Assembly (NCBI GenBank): GCA_030998225.1
Contig: JAPYXD010000161.1
Location: 310,001 to 374,000, forward strand
DNA from: Diplolepis rosae
Taxonomy: Eukaryota; Arthropoda; Insecta; Hymenoptera; Diplolepididae
Direction of reading: 5' to 3'
Length of the DNA stretch: 64,000 bases
The translations under genes and the position numbers were made by a program. How positions within the stretch are numbered: position 1 is the first letter of the stretch; every line of letters starts with the position of its first letter. A model generated the notes under the pieces. That model was not told the origin of the DNA. It made no database searches and saw only the letters and a program-made list of their open reading frames with translations. Positions 37,301 to 43,610 of this stretch are shown in pieces.

Positions 37301-37847
37301 TAAATAATCTTTTTTCTTGCAAAAACTGTGAATTTTAGCACAAGATGAAGTCAAAAAATTAATTAAAAACGCCTTTTTTACATTAAATAGAACAAATATA
37401 AACAATATAACTGTTTGGAAGAGGGAAAAAAAGGTGCGGATTTTTATTTTCTACATTAAGGTATTTTTCAAAATTTCAAATTTGAATTTTCAATGTCAAA
37501 GGACCAACTTCCCACCCTAATTCAGAATCTATGCACCCTTCTTGCATGGAAACACTCAATTGATTGGAATCTAATTAAGTTTGACTCTGATTTAAATAAT
37601 CTGGATCAATAAAGTAAAACCATAAATATAGATTTTTAAATTCTGTATATAATGTCAAAAAATATATACTAAAAATGAATTTAAAAAAGAGGAAATATAT
37701 AAATGAGTTAAGCAAAAGCAAGGTTCTGTAAATTCGTGAATATTAAAAGCAGAGCAACCCCTAATAAAATCGAAAAAGTGACTTACTTGCAGAAGATCCA
37801 AGGTGTAAGAACCCTAGTAAAAGGGCGAAGAGGTAAAGTTGCCCCAT
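6806..37847 (-). CDS. secreted giant mucin with inactive GH18 (chitinase-like) domain and three CBM14 domains, 13 coding exons
   Basis: Joined exons: 37847-37787, 30138-29995, 24385-24240, 21530-21358, 20486-20216, 19706-19584, 19475-19305, 14811-14651, 14462-14209, 14125-8706, 8627-8493, 8412-7428, 7311-6806. Every intron is GT-AG, phases match at each junction, and the sum is 8,550 nt (2,849 residues plus stop). Layout: signal peptide 1-20; GH18-like fold about 21-363; CBM14 at 403-463 and 479-535, each with six cysteines; Gly/Ser/Thr-rich mucin about 536-2,780 with several tandem arrays; CBM14 at 2786-2842. The GH18 signature DGxDxDxE reads DGVELNVT, so the proton-donor Glu is missing and the domain should not cleave chitin. 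The chitin-binding domains and mucin body suggest an extracellular matrix protein of cuticle, trachea or gut lining. I cannot name a Drosophila orthologue. Confidence 0.9.
7428..8412 (-). CDS. exon 12: Ser/Thr-rich segment with a CTC patch
   Basis: Starts VYIPSTAIPSKNEVVFGKP. Mostly Ser/Thr/Gln-rich, but near residue 2,560-2,620 a less repetitive piece reads KIIVKLTDLHPILLGKLGAE then CTCKADPFDIFRGP, the only cysteines between the CBM14 domains. An acidic/basic stretch follows. Donor AAAG|GTACAA. Confidence 0.85.
8493..8627 (-). CDS. exon 11: short Ser-rich exon
   Basis: 45 whole codons, IYRGSSITSSTKSDYSS onward to VTIPQM. Acceptor TTTTAG, donor ATG|GTACGT. Both phases are 0, so it could be skipped without shifting frame. 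Confidence 0.8.
8706..14125 (-). CDS. exon 10: end of CBM14-2 and main mucin-like body (5.4 kb)
   Basis: It opens with GPHMIPYEFRCPYGLVFDED to finish CBM14-2, then about 1,770 residues without cysteine. Blocks in order: Gly/Asp-rich segment with three 58-residue repeats (about 604-778); Ser/Thr/Gly segment with NAGYTG units; eight 56-residue repeats (about 971-1418); a looser Ser/Thr/Gly/Pro segment; a QYQGTG/QSTG repeat block (about 1927-2171). Ser, Thr and Gly dominate, as in O-glycosylated mucins. The donor follows NNGQ. Confidence 0.9.
9120..9850 (-). repeat. QYQGTG/QSTG coding repeats in exon 10
   Basis: About 245 residues of degenerate 14-18-residue units built from (Q/E)YKG-x-x-(F/S)QSTG and GYEIKNTG. 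Some pairs form a longer unit (GYEIKNTGQYKGATSQS). More diverged, so older, than the 56-residue array. Confidence 0.8.
11376..12719 (-). repeat. eight 168-bp (56-residue) tandem coding repeats, alternating types
   Basis: The word TGTCCAGTTCCTGATTGAG (plus strand) recurs every 168 bp at 11473, 11641, 11809, 11977, 12145, 12313, 12481 and 12649. Units alternate between SSSYTKAEGM...TVTP...QTGLTG and SSGYTKAEGT...TVNP...QTRLTG, so the real period in the centre is 336 bp (112 residues). The central copies are almost identical. Confidence 0.93.
13297..13820 (-). repeat. three 174-bp (58-residue) Gly/Asp-rich coding repeats
   Basis: Units read SGGGSYGGRDDRYSGKDDG followed by YNGKDEGHGINVGHD and GGKDEGYGGHD. 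Starts are spaced exactly 174 bp (about 13297, 13471, 13645). They are acidic and glycine-rich, unlike the Ser/Thr array further on. Confidence 0.9.
14209..14462 (-). CDS. exon 9: rest of CBM14-1 and start of CBM14-2
   Basis: FYRCVKFNQEIDDYSVFEFD then CPAGLAFDERTEVCVWP completes the first domain (Cys 421, 438, 451, 463). RFQCPEQPGYYADPQNC and RWFFACFNLG begin the second (Cys 479, 492, 498). Aromatics between the cysteines are as expected for chitin binding. Donor TTAG|GTCAAA. Confidence 0.88.
14651..14811 (-). CDS. exon 8: linker and first half of CBM14-1
   Basis: It starts in phase 0 with NSQISYSNQVKSSGY and reaches CTRQGYFVHPKSCNR, the start of a peritrophin-A domain (Cys 403 and 415 of the protein). 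Acceptor TTTGCAG, donor CAG|GTATTC. Confidence 0.87.
14931..14967. promoter_or_regulatory. TTCTAGAA array resembling a heat-shock element
   Basis: TTC and GAA alternate at exact 5-bp steps: TTC 14933, GAA 14938, TTC 14943, GAA 14948, TTC 14953. This matches the nTTCnnGAAn HSF binding pattern. It lies in an intron 120 bp upstream of exon 8 within a locally repetitive stretch, so it may be only a simple repeat. Confidence 0.35.
15345..16648 (-). mobile_element. full-length DD41D mariner (rosa/visitor type)
   Basis: The 1,304-bp element has inverted ends GGGTTTTCCAATAGGGACAT on both sides and TA target duplications at 15343-15344 and 16649-16650. It contains one intact transposase ORF. It sits in the intron between exons 7 and 8, in the same orientation as the gene. 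Intact ends and ORF point to recent insertion. Confidence 0.93.
15451..16536 (-). CDS. DD41D Tc1/mariner-family transposase, intact
   Basis: 361 residues with no stop or frameshift. The N-terminus (MVKFTNQQRLEIIKNYY) carries two helix-turn-helix regions, about 1-110, for binding the inverted repeats. The catalytic triad is D159 (IIFSDEAHFW), D252 (WFQQDGAISHT) and D294 (CDLTPLDFFLWG); 41 residues separate the last two, which defines the DD41D group named rosa or visitor. The C-terminus ends HMTDIEFHS. The nuclear enzyme would cut and paste the element at TA sites. Full-length for the family, so possibly active and able to mobilise deleted relatives. Confidence 0.93.
   Translation of the reverse strand: MVKFTNQQRLEIIKNYYRNSESVVATLRALTPIFGRNNRPTRQAVRAIVDKFETKFTLLNIPVPKRCRVARSEEIIAAVSASIQNEPNQSIPPRSQELGIAQTTLCRIMQKDLGLHAFKIKLTQELKPLDHLKRRSFSNWALAKLEENEEFHRKIIFSDEAHFWLNGFVNKQNMRYWSATNPTVLLETPLHPQKVNVCCGFHAGGVIGPYFCVDENDRHVTVNGERYRAMLEDYLWPELDELDINDMWFQQDGAISHTSRVTIGLLKGKFGERVISRNGLVEWPPRSCDLTPLDFFLWGHIKSLVYAKRPATLDDLKDNIQREIANVPVKMCARVVENWVQRIDRCKRARGGHMTDIEFHS
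17081..18805 (+). repeat. GC-hairpin-tail repeat, copy A (5' truncated)
   Basis: An AT-rich body shares long stretches with copies at 44.6 and 54.3 kb: a GTCT run, then GTAGGTCGTGTGCGGCAT, then GTTAACCAGCCACATCC. It ends in a GC-rich tail of small stem-loops, e.g. GCGCGCC-CTA-GGCGCGC at 18733-18749 and GCCCGC-GAA-GCGGGC at 18784-18798, then a T-run. A MITE is inserted at 17690-18354. Superfamily unknown. Confidence 0.85.
17690..18354. mobile_element. TTAA-inserted hairpin MITE in repeat copy A
   Basis: The 665-bp element has ends GGTAGTACGATCAC, arms of about 300 bp that pair with each other, and TTAA on both sides (17686-17689, 18355-18358). The two paralogous repeats at about 45.6 and 55.2 kb have the uninterrupted site with one TTAA followed by ATAAAGTCTACG. 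This fits the TTAA-duplicating superfamilies (piggyBac, Kolobok). No transposase inside. Confidence 0.93.
19305..19475 (-). CDS. exon 7: end of GH18-like domain and linker
   Basis: GKYVTLRGLAGLGIRNIEND then LKNDCG matches the final GH18 strand G-x-M-x-W-x-x-x-x-D-D-x-x-G. The tryptophan that stacks on substrate is missing. A basic linker follows (FSNIKRKTRQAVLSSLEHEVH, split here for reading). 57 whole codons, donor CAC|GTAAGT. Confidence 0.85.
19584..19706 (-). CDS. exon 6: GH18-like domain, insertion region
   Basis: LCDLMSTGEWILERDDDLTA followed by PYAFKKENWVAFED resembles the chitinase segment where a substrate loop returns to the barrel (usually containing L-C-x-x and W-x-x-Y-D). Acceptor TTTCAG, donor AAG|GTAAAC, 41 whole codons. 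Confidence 0.85.
20216..20486 (-). CDS. exon 5: GH18-like domain, substrate-channel strands
   Basis: YIDYFTVSTHYLVDEEEAF replaces the M-x-Y-D-x-x strand, so Tyr and Asp of the active site are absent. KIIMSMPASAYKFDL matches the (K)-x-x-x-G-x-P-x-Y-G strand. I end the exon at the donor AAG|GTGAGA because this joins in phase to LCDLMS in exon 6. Open reading continues about 300 nt further but looks intronic. Confidence 0.8.
21358..21530 (-). CDS. exon 4: GH18-like domain, degenerate catalytic strand
   Basis: It starts VDGVELNVTAG, which aligns with F-D-G-L-D-L-D-W-E-Y-P of active enzymes. The third aspartate is Asn and the catalytic glutamate position is Thr. KAIFLALPSKPEQL matches the next strand. 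Acceptor CTCAAG, donor CCAA|GTAAGG. Confidence 0.88.
21920..23230. repeat. degenerate GTTCTAGAAC / TTACAGAACTGTTACA repeats
   Basis: Imperfect short words related to GTTCTAGAAC and ACAGAACTGTTACA recur many times through this intron, for example near 22060, 22210, 22610 and 23100. Units are partly palindromic and strongly diverged. A hairpin MITE interrupts the block at 22645-22927. Confidence 0.5.
22645..22927. mobile_element. hairpin MITE, copy 3
   Basis: Long inverted repeat with outer words GGCCTTGGAC on the left and GTCCATGGCC-TTAA on the right, inner GATCACGTGACC on both arms, and an AT-rich centre near 22800. It shares the ATAAATGTTTATAA-type core with the 5.2- and 6.5-kb copies. The left TTAA has decayed. 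Confidence 0.75.
23371..23899. mobile_element. TTAA-flanked MITE, GGAGGTTCTATCG ends
   Basis: Ends GGAGGTTCTATCG are inverted at both sides, each next to TTAA (23367-23370 and 23900-23903). GTCAGAAAA is also shared near the ends. An inner inverted pair, GATATGRCAACACCGC (about 23632 and 23837), suggests a second hairpin element within. Confidence 0.82.
24240..24385 (-). CDS. exon 3: GH18-like domain, KxxxSxGG region
   Basis: The motif QFVLSVNDDRG stands where active chitinases have K-x-x-x-S-V-G-G, and the two glycines are replaced. TSGTVRQEAAGRLARLLTE matches the helix before the catalytic strand. Acceptor TTGCAG, donor GAG|GTAAAT, ends in phase 0. Confidence 0.85.
24386..29994. other. intron between exons 2 and 3, no gene recognised
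   Basis: 5.6 kb of AT-rich sequence. I see a short AAT microsatellite (about 24749-24768), an A-run near 27650 and scattered poly-T, but no recognisable transposon ends or ORFs. Confidence 0.5.
29995..30138 (-). CDS. exon 2: GH18-like domain, first strand
   Basis: It encodes KCPRQKTSPGKRILCYTEIYE and then a segment with CSCTILVHHG. KRILCYTE corresponds to the first beta strand of GH18 chitinases (usually K-V-V-C-Y-x-x), and the CSCTIL part to the C-T-H-I-I-Y strand. Acceptor TTTCAG, donor CTC|GTAAGT. The upstream intron is 7.6 kb. Confidence 0.85.
31104..31325. mobile_element. GC-rich hairpin MITE
   Basis: 222 bp, markedly GC-richer than its surroundings, forms an inverted repeat: TACGC and GAGGCGAAAGTG at the ends, GCGTGAAGTT and GAATTGATCGC with GAGCGTTATC inside both arms, meeting near 31213. 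TA borders on both sides fit TA insertion. Confidence 0.7.
31439..31482. repeat. two GC-only stem-triloop hairpins
   Basis: GGGGGC-AAA-GCCCCC (31439-31453) and GGGGGGC-GGA-GCCCCCC (31466-31482) are perfect stems with three-base loops inside a G-rich patch, in otherwise AT-rich DNA. The design resembles the hairpins that end the 17-, 44- and 54-kb repeats. Confidence 0.75.
32036..32610. repeat. 80-bp tandem satellite with 240-bp higher-order unit
   Basis: AGTAATGCCGAC-type words recur exactly every 80 bp at 32044, 32124, 32204, 32284, 32364, 32444 and 32524. Two subtypes occur (one with GACTTCCAGCAT, one with GACTTACAACAC) in an A-B-B order that repeats, giving a 240-bp period. Diverged flanks extend to about 31990 and 32740, including a perfect palindrome GGTCCAGTACTGGACC at 32693-32708. 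Confidence 0.9.
33018..33733 (+). mobile_element. mariner deletion derivative
   Basis: Transposase N- and C-terminal parts are joined with the middle missing. The right end reads AAAATTCACCTTAGTTTTTG with CCCTCAGTA next, typical of a mariner inverted repeat. The left end is less clear, with GGGCAAACTCTTTT at about 33021. It lies in the first intron of the large gene on the opposite strand. Confidence 0.75.
33169..33609 (+). pseudogene. mariner transposase with internal deletion and frameshift
   Basis: The N-terminal part (EFVEQRSAFNFCLRNEIS to ERPGRPSTSADEQHVNQIKE) is clear mariner helix-turn-helix sequence. It then jumps to the region just before the third catalytic aspartate, read one frame over (PQPPYSPDLAPCDFWLFP), then IPEIEFNKCFDD. 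The stretch with the first two catalytic aspartates is gone. Confidence 0.85.
33740..37786. other. first intron of the gene, 3' part, nothing certain
   Basis: AT-rich with no recognisable ORF. A near-palindrome GGTCAAAAAAGTGCACTTTTTG occurs around 34333-34357 (shown cut to fit). A plus-strand ATGTGCACGAAG followed by CAA|GTAAGT at about 35430 could be an exon start, but nothing supports it. Confidence 0.4.
37787..37847 (-). CDS. exon 1: signal peptide
   Basis: Twenty codons, MGQLYLFALLLGFLHLGSSA, plus one base. The hydrophobic core LFALLLGFL and small residues SSA at the end make a typical secretory signal with cleavage before KCPRQ. The donor is CAA|GTAAGT. The phase (1 base) is exactly what exon 2 needs, which decides this start over other ATGs. 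It lies in a GC-richer island with the 5' leader. Confidence 0.85.
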
Positions 37848-38340
37848 CCCCTGTGCACTTTCTTCACTTCAAGTCCAACTTACGGTTGTCTAGGGGTCGA
37901 ACTCGTCGCAAACCCCAACGAACTTCGACAAAGTCCTGATCTTGAAAGGTCACAAGTTACGCGGAGACTCGAGACTCCGGACATCGGAGCTATAAATTAA
38001 TAGTGATTGAGCCAGTCAATGGATTCGCGATGACTGAAGCTGAGGATTCTGCGAGGAGAGTTTTAGCGACAGGAAAGCGAATGGGTTTGGGGGCGAGACA
38101 CCTTCGGTTTGAACGCGCGAATCTTACTGAACCCTCCAAAGTACTTGGTGCTCTGCTATAGACTATAGAGAACCTCGGATGTAGGATTGAATTCGAGCGA
38201 GAGCCAAACTCACTCCCTGCTTTCGGAGATCAAGACTTCACTCCTCCCAGGACGAACAGATTCGCACCGAGGTCGTCGGACCTTCCTTCCGTCATGTAAT
38301 ACCGATATGAGGAGGGGTTCTAGCTTTGTCCCAGTTAACT
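37848..38340 (-). promoter_or_regulatory. 5' leader and presumed promoter region of the gene
   Basis: Just upstream of the start codon about 490 bp is visibly GC-richer than its surroundings, as expected for a leader or proximal promoter. I see no convincing TATA box. A possible acceptor, CTCCTCGCAG, near 38055 (minus strand) hints at a spliced leader. Confidence 0.5.
37880..37984 (-). other. upstream ORF of 34 codons in the leader
   Basis: ATG at 37984 opens MSGVSSLRVTCDLS and ends PRQP-stop at 37880, 32 nt before the main start codon. If it is in the mature mRNA it could reduce translation of the main ORF. A second short ORF (MTEGRSDDLG...KS, 21 codons) begins at about 38297. Confidence 0.4.
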
Positions 38341-38344
38341 TCAC

Positions 38345-39572
38345 CAAAAAATGTCCACTCGTGTAGGAATTTGCCCATCAGTCATATCTATCAGTTGATG
38401 AGAATCGGCAGATTTCATCGCGAATAAAATCAGTATTTTTTACTAATTTTTACTATTTTAATCATTTTGCGATTCATATATTTATTGCTCTAAATTTCAA
38501 TTAATAAAAAGTATTCAAGAAAAAAACGAAAATCATTCATTAAAAGGGGAAGAAACCCTATTAGGCGGTTGAAAAAGTCGATTTTTTTATTGTATAAATT
38601 AATATCAAAACATCTCAAAAATATGCTTTCAAAGTTTTAGAACGAAATTCAAATTCTTTCCGATGCTATATGCACTAAAAGCAATCACTTATTAATTTGA
38701 TTTTTTCGTTTCCGAAAATTTGAATGAATTTTTCTCGAAACGACATTTTTTTGATTTGTGGGAAAAATAACAAAAAATAATGGACCGATCATTTTCAAAA
38801 TTAATATACCTTTACGTTATTTAATTGTCAAGCACAAGAAACTGCAATTGAGATTATAGCATTTTTTAAGCTATGTTTATCATTGCAAAAAATTAACCAA
38901 AAAATGATGAAAATTGATACCTTTTTTTTAATCATTCCAAAAATATTCAATTTGTAATTTTATTCGCTACAGATAAGTAGATATTCTTAAAAAACATCTT
39001 AATAAAGTAGAGAAATCGTTGAATTGATTTCAGATAAAAATTGGGACCTCTAGAGTTCCCGCAAATTGCTAACTCGAATGAATATCTGGCATGGGGGACA
39101 ACTAATAACTTGATGATTCGTTGCTAAAAAATTTTTTTTAATTTCCTTCTTAATGCTTCACCTCGCTGAAAAATAGTCGAATTTATTGAATTCAGAATAA
39201 GAACTTAGAATAATTGAGCTGCTGGATCAAATAAGGGCACATACAATTATTACACTCTCATATCAAATTCAAGAGCGTAACTTTTTTCACCAATGAAAAA
39301 AAGTTGTTTTAGATGTTATTTTTCAAATTTTCTAATGTATTTGTACGGAAAACTTATGGAAAGGAACATTTTTTGATTTCATAAAATTGTTTTTTGATGC
39401 AAATATATTTCTCAAATCTTTTCAAAAAATGTTTAATTTTTAATTATTTATTGAGGCCTAAAATCTCAAGTTATAAATAAAGATGATTTGAAGCAAGTAA
39501 AAATATTTTTTACATTCGAAATAGCTATCAAATTTTATGACAAGAAAAGTACAGTAGCAAAATTTTCTCTTA
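38345..39572. other. AT-rich stretch upstream of the gene, nothing recognised
   Basis: No supportable coding region, RNA or transposon end was found between the presumed promoter and the mariner at 39.6 kb. Confidence 0.45.
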
Positions 39573-39574
39573 TA

Positions 39575-40430
39575 TTGGATCTATAACTTAATTCGTGCGG
39601 TTTGCTAAGAGATGGCGTAACTTGATGATTATTGCATCGTTCCAATATTCCGAACATGCGTTGGAAAGCTACTGTCATTGTGCATATTTTTCAGTATATG
39701 TCATTCATTTAAAGCGTAAACAACAATAATTTTTTTTCACTCAAATATGTCGAACTTTGTGCCTGAAAAAGTGTTATTGCGGGGAGTTCTTCTTCATTAC
39801 TTTAATATGAAGAAAACTTCTGCCAAAAGTCATCGTATTTTGGTGGAAGTTTATGGTGAACATGCTCTAGCTGAGCCAACGTGCAAAAAGTGGTTTGCGC
39901 GATTTAAAAGTGGTGATTTTGGCTTGGAAGACGAAGAACGTCCTGGGCAGCCAAAAAGTTTGAAGATAAAGAACTGGAAGCATTACTCGATGAAAATTAT
40001 TGCCAAATACAAGAAGAGCTCGCAGAATCTTTGGGAGTCATCAAGCAGCCATTTAAAAACGTTTAAAAGCAGCCGGATACATTCAAAAGCAAGGAAATTG
40101 GGTTCCACATGAACTCAAGCCGAGAGACGTTGAAAGGCGGTTTTGCATGTCCGAAATGCTGCTGGAACGCCACAAAAAGAAGTCGATGCAGAACGCCCTC
40201 ACTGAAATACGGTTCACATCAGAACAGGGTATCAAAAATTGGCTTGATTCATTCTTGGTCACCAAGCCGGCACAGTTCTTTTGAGATGGAATCCACAAAT
40301 TGACAGAAATATGGGAAAAAGTCATAGCTTCAGATGGGCAATACTTTTAATAATACTATTGTACATGTTTTTCTTGAATAAACGATCAAATTTTGGAAAA
40401 AAACCGCACGAATTAAAGTTATAGATCCAA
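39575..40430 (+). mobile_element. mariner deletion derivative (mellifera-like)
   Basis: Terminal repeats TTGGATCTATAACTT then AATTCGTGCGGTTT match at both ends, each flanked by TA (39573-39574 and 40431-40432). At 856 bp it is about 450 bp shorter than a full element. Confidence 0.9.
39747..40351 (+). pseudogene. mariner transposase, frameshifted and internally deleted
   Basis: MSNFVPEKVLLRGVLLHYFN through ERPGQPKS is a well-preserved N-terminus. A frameshift follows; in the next frame the second helix-turn-helix and WVPHELKPRDVERRFCMSEM can be read. The catalytic core is deleted and the sequence resumes with the C-terminal GIHKLTEIWEKVIASDGQYF-stop. Confidence 0.85.
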
Positions 40431-40432
40431 TA

Positions 40433-41513
40433 TATATTTGGATAAAAATAACATTAAATTCTATCAACAGGTATATAGTAAAAAATTGAATCATGTATGC
40501 ACTTGGATAGAAATAATATTATATATACAATAAGATTCTATTGCATATTAGAATAAAATTCCTATCAAACTTTTTATAGGAATTTTAAACCCATTGTTGA
40601 TAGATTTGAATAAGAATTAAAACAAGAATTGATATGGAAGCTATATACTATTAGTTTTGCTAAAAATGGATTAGATTTCACCAGAAAAATGGTATTTGAC
40701 AAAAATTAAAAAATAGTTCTAGTATATGTGAGTGGTGATTGTTTTTTATACCTTCTGATTTGTTTTAAGGAAGCTTCCTTATTGATTTCAAAAGATTTTA
40801 TTTTTCAAAAATATATCTAATTAAAAATTATTTCAGTCTTTAAAAAAAAAAAACTTCTCCCATAAACTTCATTATTTGAAATCAGCAGTTTTTTAAACAC
40901 TTTTTGGAATATTTTAATTCATTTGTATGGATTCAATATCTTCATTTCTTTTAAAACTCTAAATTTAATACGACGGAAACAATTTTGAATAATCTGAATT
41001 AAAACACCAGTGTTTCCTCTTAAATAATAAAAAGTGTCCAAATGAATGATTAAATAATTAAACTTTTAAAAATATTTACATATTTAAATCATTATTCAAA
41101 GAATTCTCCTTAAGTTGAAAAGTAAATTGTTAAAATTTAAAAACACACAAATCACTTCATCACCTTTAACTAAAATTACCAGGGCATATATTGGTATAAA
41201 AATGAGTATCAATTTTAAAATAATATGTGATGAAAATTTAATATATAATAGCGACGGCTCGGCTGTCAAACACCCACACACTGCAATTAATCGAAGTAAA
41301 CTACTGTTTCTAGCTGTTAGAATCAGCATTCTTCTGATGACAGAAGAGTTTGCCCGTTTACCAAGAATCTGCAATAAATCTCCCTACCAGAAAATCACAA
41401 GTCGATATGCTAATAGATCATTATGCCACCTGTTACCGTCTAGTGAGCTGCACGATAATGATCTTGTGAGATTTCACGTCATGGTCAATCATGGATAGAG
41501 GAAAGTGAGTTCA
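40433..41513. other. AT-rich stretch with a GC-richer patch at 41250-41490
   Basis: The patch has a 127-codon plus-strand ORF (41115-41498) and a hydrophobic minus-strand ORF, neither like a known protein. I examined the minus ORF as an alternative first exon of the large gene and prefer the 37.8-kb exon. Confidence 0.35.
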
Positions 41514-41714
41514 AACTCAGGAAATAAATTTTTTTTATTGAACAAAATCGTTTTGTTAACTTCTCAAAGTATTTTATTGATAAAGAATTTTGTTGAGCCA
41601 GTGGAATAATTTTCTTTTAATCAACCTAACATTTTGTTCTCCGCATAACAACAAAATATTATGGGTAGAACCAACAAAATTTTATTTTGATTCAACCAAA
41701 TCTCTTTCTGAGTG
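41514..41714. mobile_element. short MITE with CACTCAGAAA-type end
   Basis: The right end reads ATTCAACCAAATCTCTTTCT followed by GAGTG, closely like the ends at 48.57 and 59.10 kb. The left end, CTCAGGAAATAAATTTTTTT, is a weaker inverse match. The interior repeats AACCAACAAAATTT-like words. Confidence 0.5.
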
Positions 41715-42687
41715 CAAGACAAGTCGATGCCTTTTTTCATTTCAACTTCAAATATTTCTTTCACTCTTTATATAATTCACAATAAAAATTTGAATTTATT
41801 ATTTCTAAATTGAAGTGATTTTAGACTTGCAAAAATAAATTTTCGTCTCTTTGCTCTTGCTGGGAAAGCACATTATTCATCTAAATTGGCAAATAAATGA
41901 TAAGGTGTTGAAAAATCATGAAAATCGTCAACTTTATCAAAAGTGTAATTGAAAGCGAGATTAGGGAAGAGGTGAAAATTGAAATAGGTGCTTTGACATT
42001 TATAATGATGTGAGATGAATCATCAGGACTTAAGGTCACATTTGGTCACTCAGCATCTGAGGCATACCATAACTTCTAAAGTTATCTTTTCACAGTCGCG
42101 AATTACGTCACATTAAAAAAATGCTTGTTTGGATTCTCCTCGCAAAATTCAAATTGCTTTAAATCATGTTCTGAGGTTTTAAATTAATCTTCCTTTATCT
42201 AGCAACACAGACATTAAGATAAACTTCATTTAAAAGAGAGACTATACTTTCGTTATTTTGTCTGCTATATTTTCTATCTATTCACAAGAATATTTTTAAA
42301 TAATGCATTTCTAGACATAGTAGATAAACTATTTTGAAGATTATTTTTCCTTATAGATGATAATTTTTGCACAATAATAAAACTGGCTTAATTAACAAAT
42401 TACCCCTGGATAAGAAATATGAAAGTGTATTATAAAATATCGTGAAATACTTTGCCCCGAGAAATAGCCTTCGATTTAATCGCGAAAAATAATAATCGAT
42501 CTCGATTTGCCACCGATGCCGATAGCTTGATTCAGTTGATTGAACCACACCCTTTTAATTTTTAGCTTCGGGGGTTGTGGTATCACCTCAAATGTCCTTA
42601 AAACCTAATTTTACACTTTTGTGCACTTGCAATAATTATAACAGATTTATCAGTTTATATTTTATACGTAAGGGTGTGCAAGTTGGT

Positions 42688-42722
42688 ATTTGAGAATGAG
42701 AGAGGGAGAGAGAGAGAAATAG
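42688..42722. repeat. GA-rich microsatellite
   Basis: An imperfect GAGAGA run in an AT-rich region. Confidence 0.7.
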
Positions 42723-43149
42723 ATACAGAAAAGAGAAATCGTCTTATTTTTATTATTTTCTCATTGCAACAGAAATAATTGCCAAGCAGGTCAGGCAGAA
42801 ATTACTACGCACTCGTAATTGTACTTAGTTTCTGATTGCGATGCGTCTAGCCTTTTTTTATAACTACTGTTGGAATTTCAGTAAAAGAAGAAATATAAGT
42901 ACGTACAGGTGTGTTTGATTTTCTCATCCCGCTTTAAATTAGTTTATATTACTTGAATCATCAATATATTAAAACCTCTTTAGGAATATGTTATTACCAA
43001 GAAACAATTTTTCACATTAGGCGTTAATTAATATTTGAAGCAGCTTTAAGGACTATTCCTTGCATCATCAGTTATATTTTAACCCTGTTGAAAGCTTATG
43101 GATAGAATGTCTGTCCATTTGATTTATTTCAAATTATCAAGATTAAAAT

Positions 43150-43610
43150 AAACAATTTTTACTCAAGTCTATCCTTTGTCTAAATATTTAAATCCTTTTA
43201 TATCTTATTTGGAGCACAGTAGTTACCCAACCTATATTTATCGATATTTATCTTTAATAAACGTATTTTTATCCTTTGTCTGATTATTTCAATTCTTTCC
43301 TATATCCAAGTTTATCCGTATTATAATTTCGAAAATATTCTACCTCTTGGAATACATTACCATACCTTTTCTATTATATCCCTAATTTTTTTATCCAAGT
43401 CTATCTTTTGTTTGATTGTTCCAATATTTCTCTATCTCCTTTGAAATTGACTACTGCACCTGATAATCATAATTTCCTATATTTCTATCCAAGTTAATCC
43501 CTATTTTTCTATTTTATGGTATAGATAGATCAAGGATAAATTTAGATAGAAATATTATGGTTGTGAAAGGTAAATGCCGTATTAGATTGTTAAATGGATA
43601 GGAAAGTCTT
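43150..43610. repeat. CTATCC foldback element
   Basis: The left arm is full of TCCAAGTCTATCCTTTG-like pyrimidine words and the right arm of GGATAGGAAAG-like complements, meeting near 43525. ATTGACTACTGCACCTGATAA on the left matches CGACTATTGCATCTATCC in the 51-kb block. Confidence 0.6.

Noticed and set aside
41096..41374. Hydrophobic minus-strand ORF as first exon of the large gene
   Set aside because: It could donate in phase at AAAG|GTGATG, but the 37.8-kb exon has a far better signal peptide, a consensus donor CAA|GTAAGT and the right phase.
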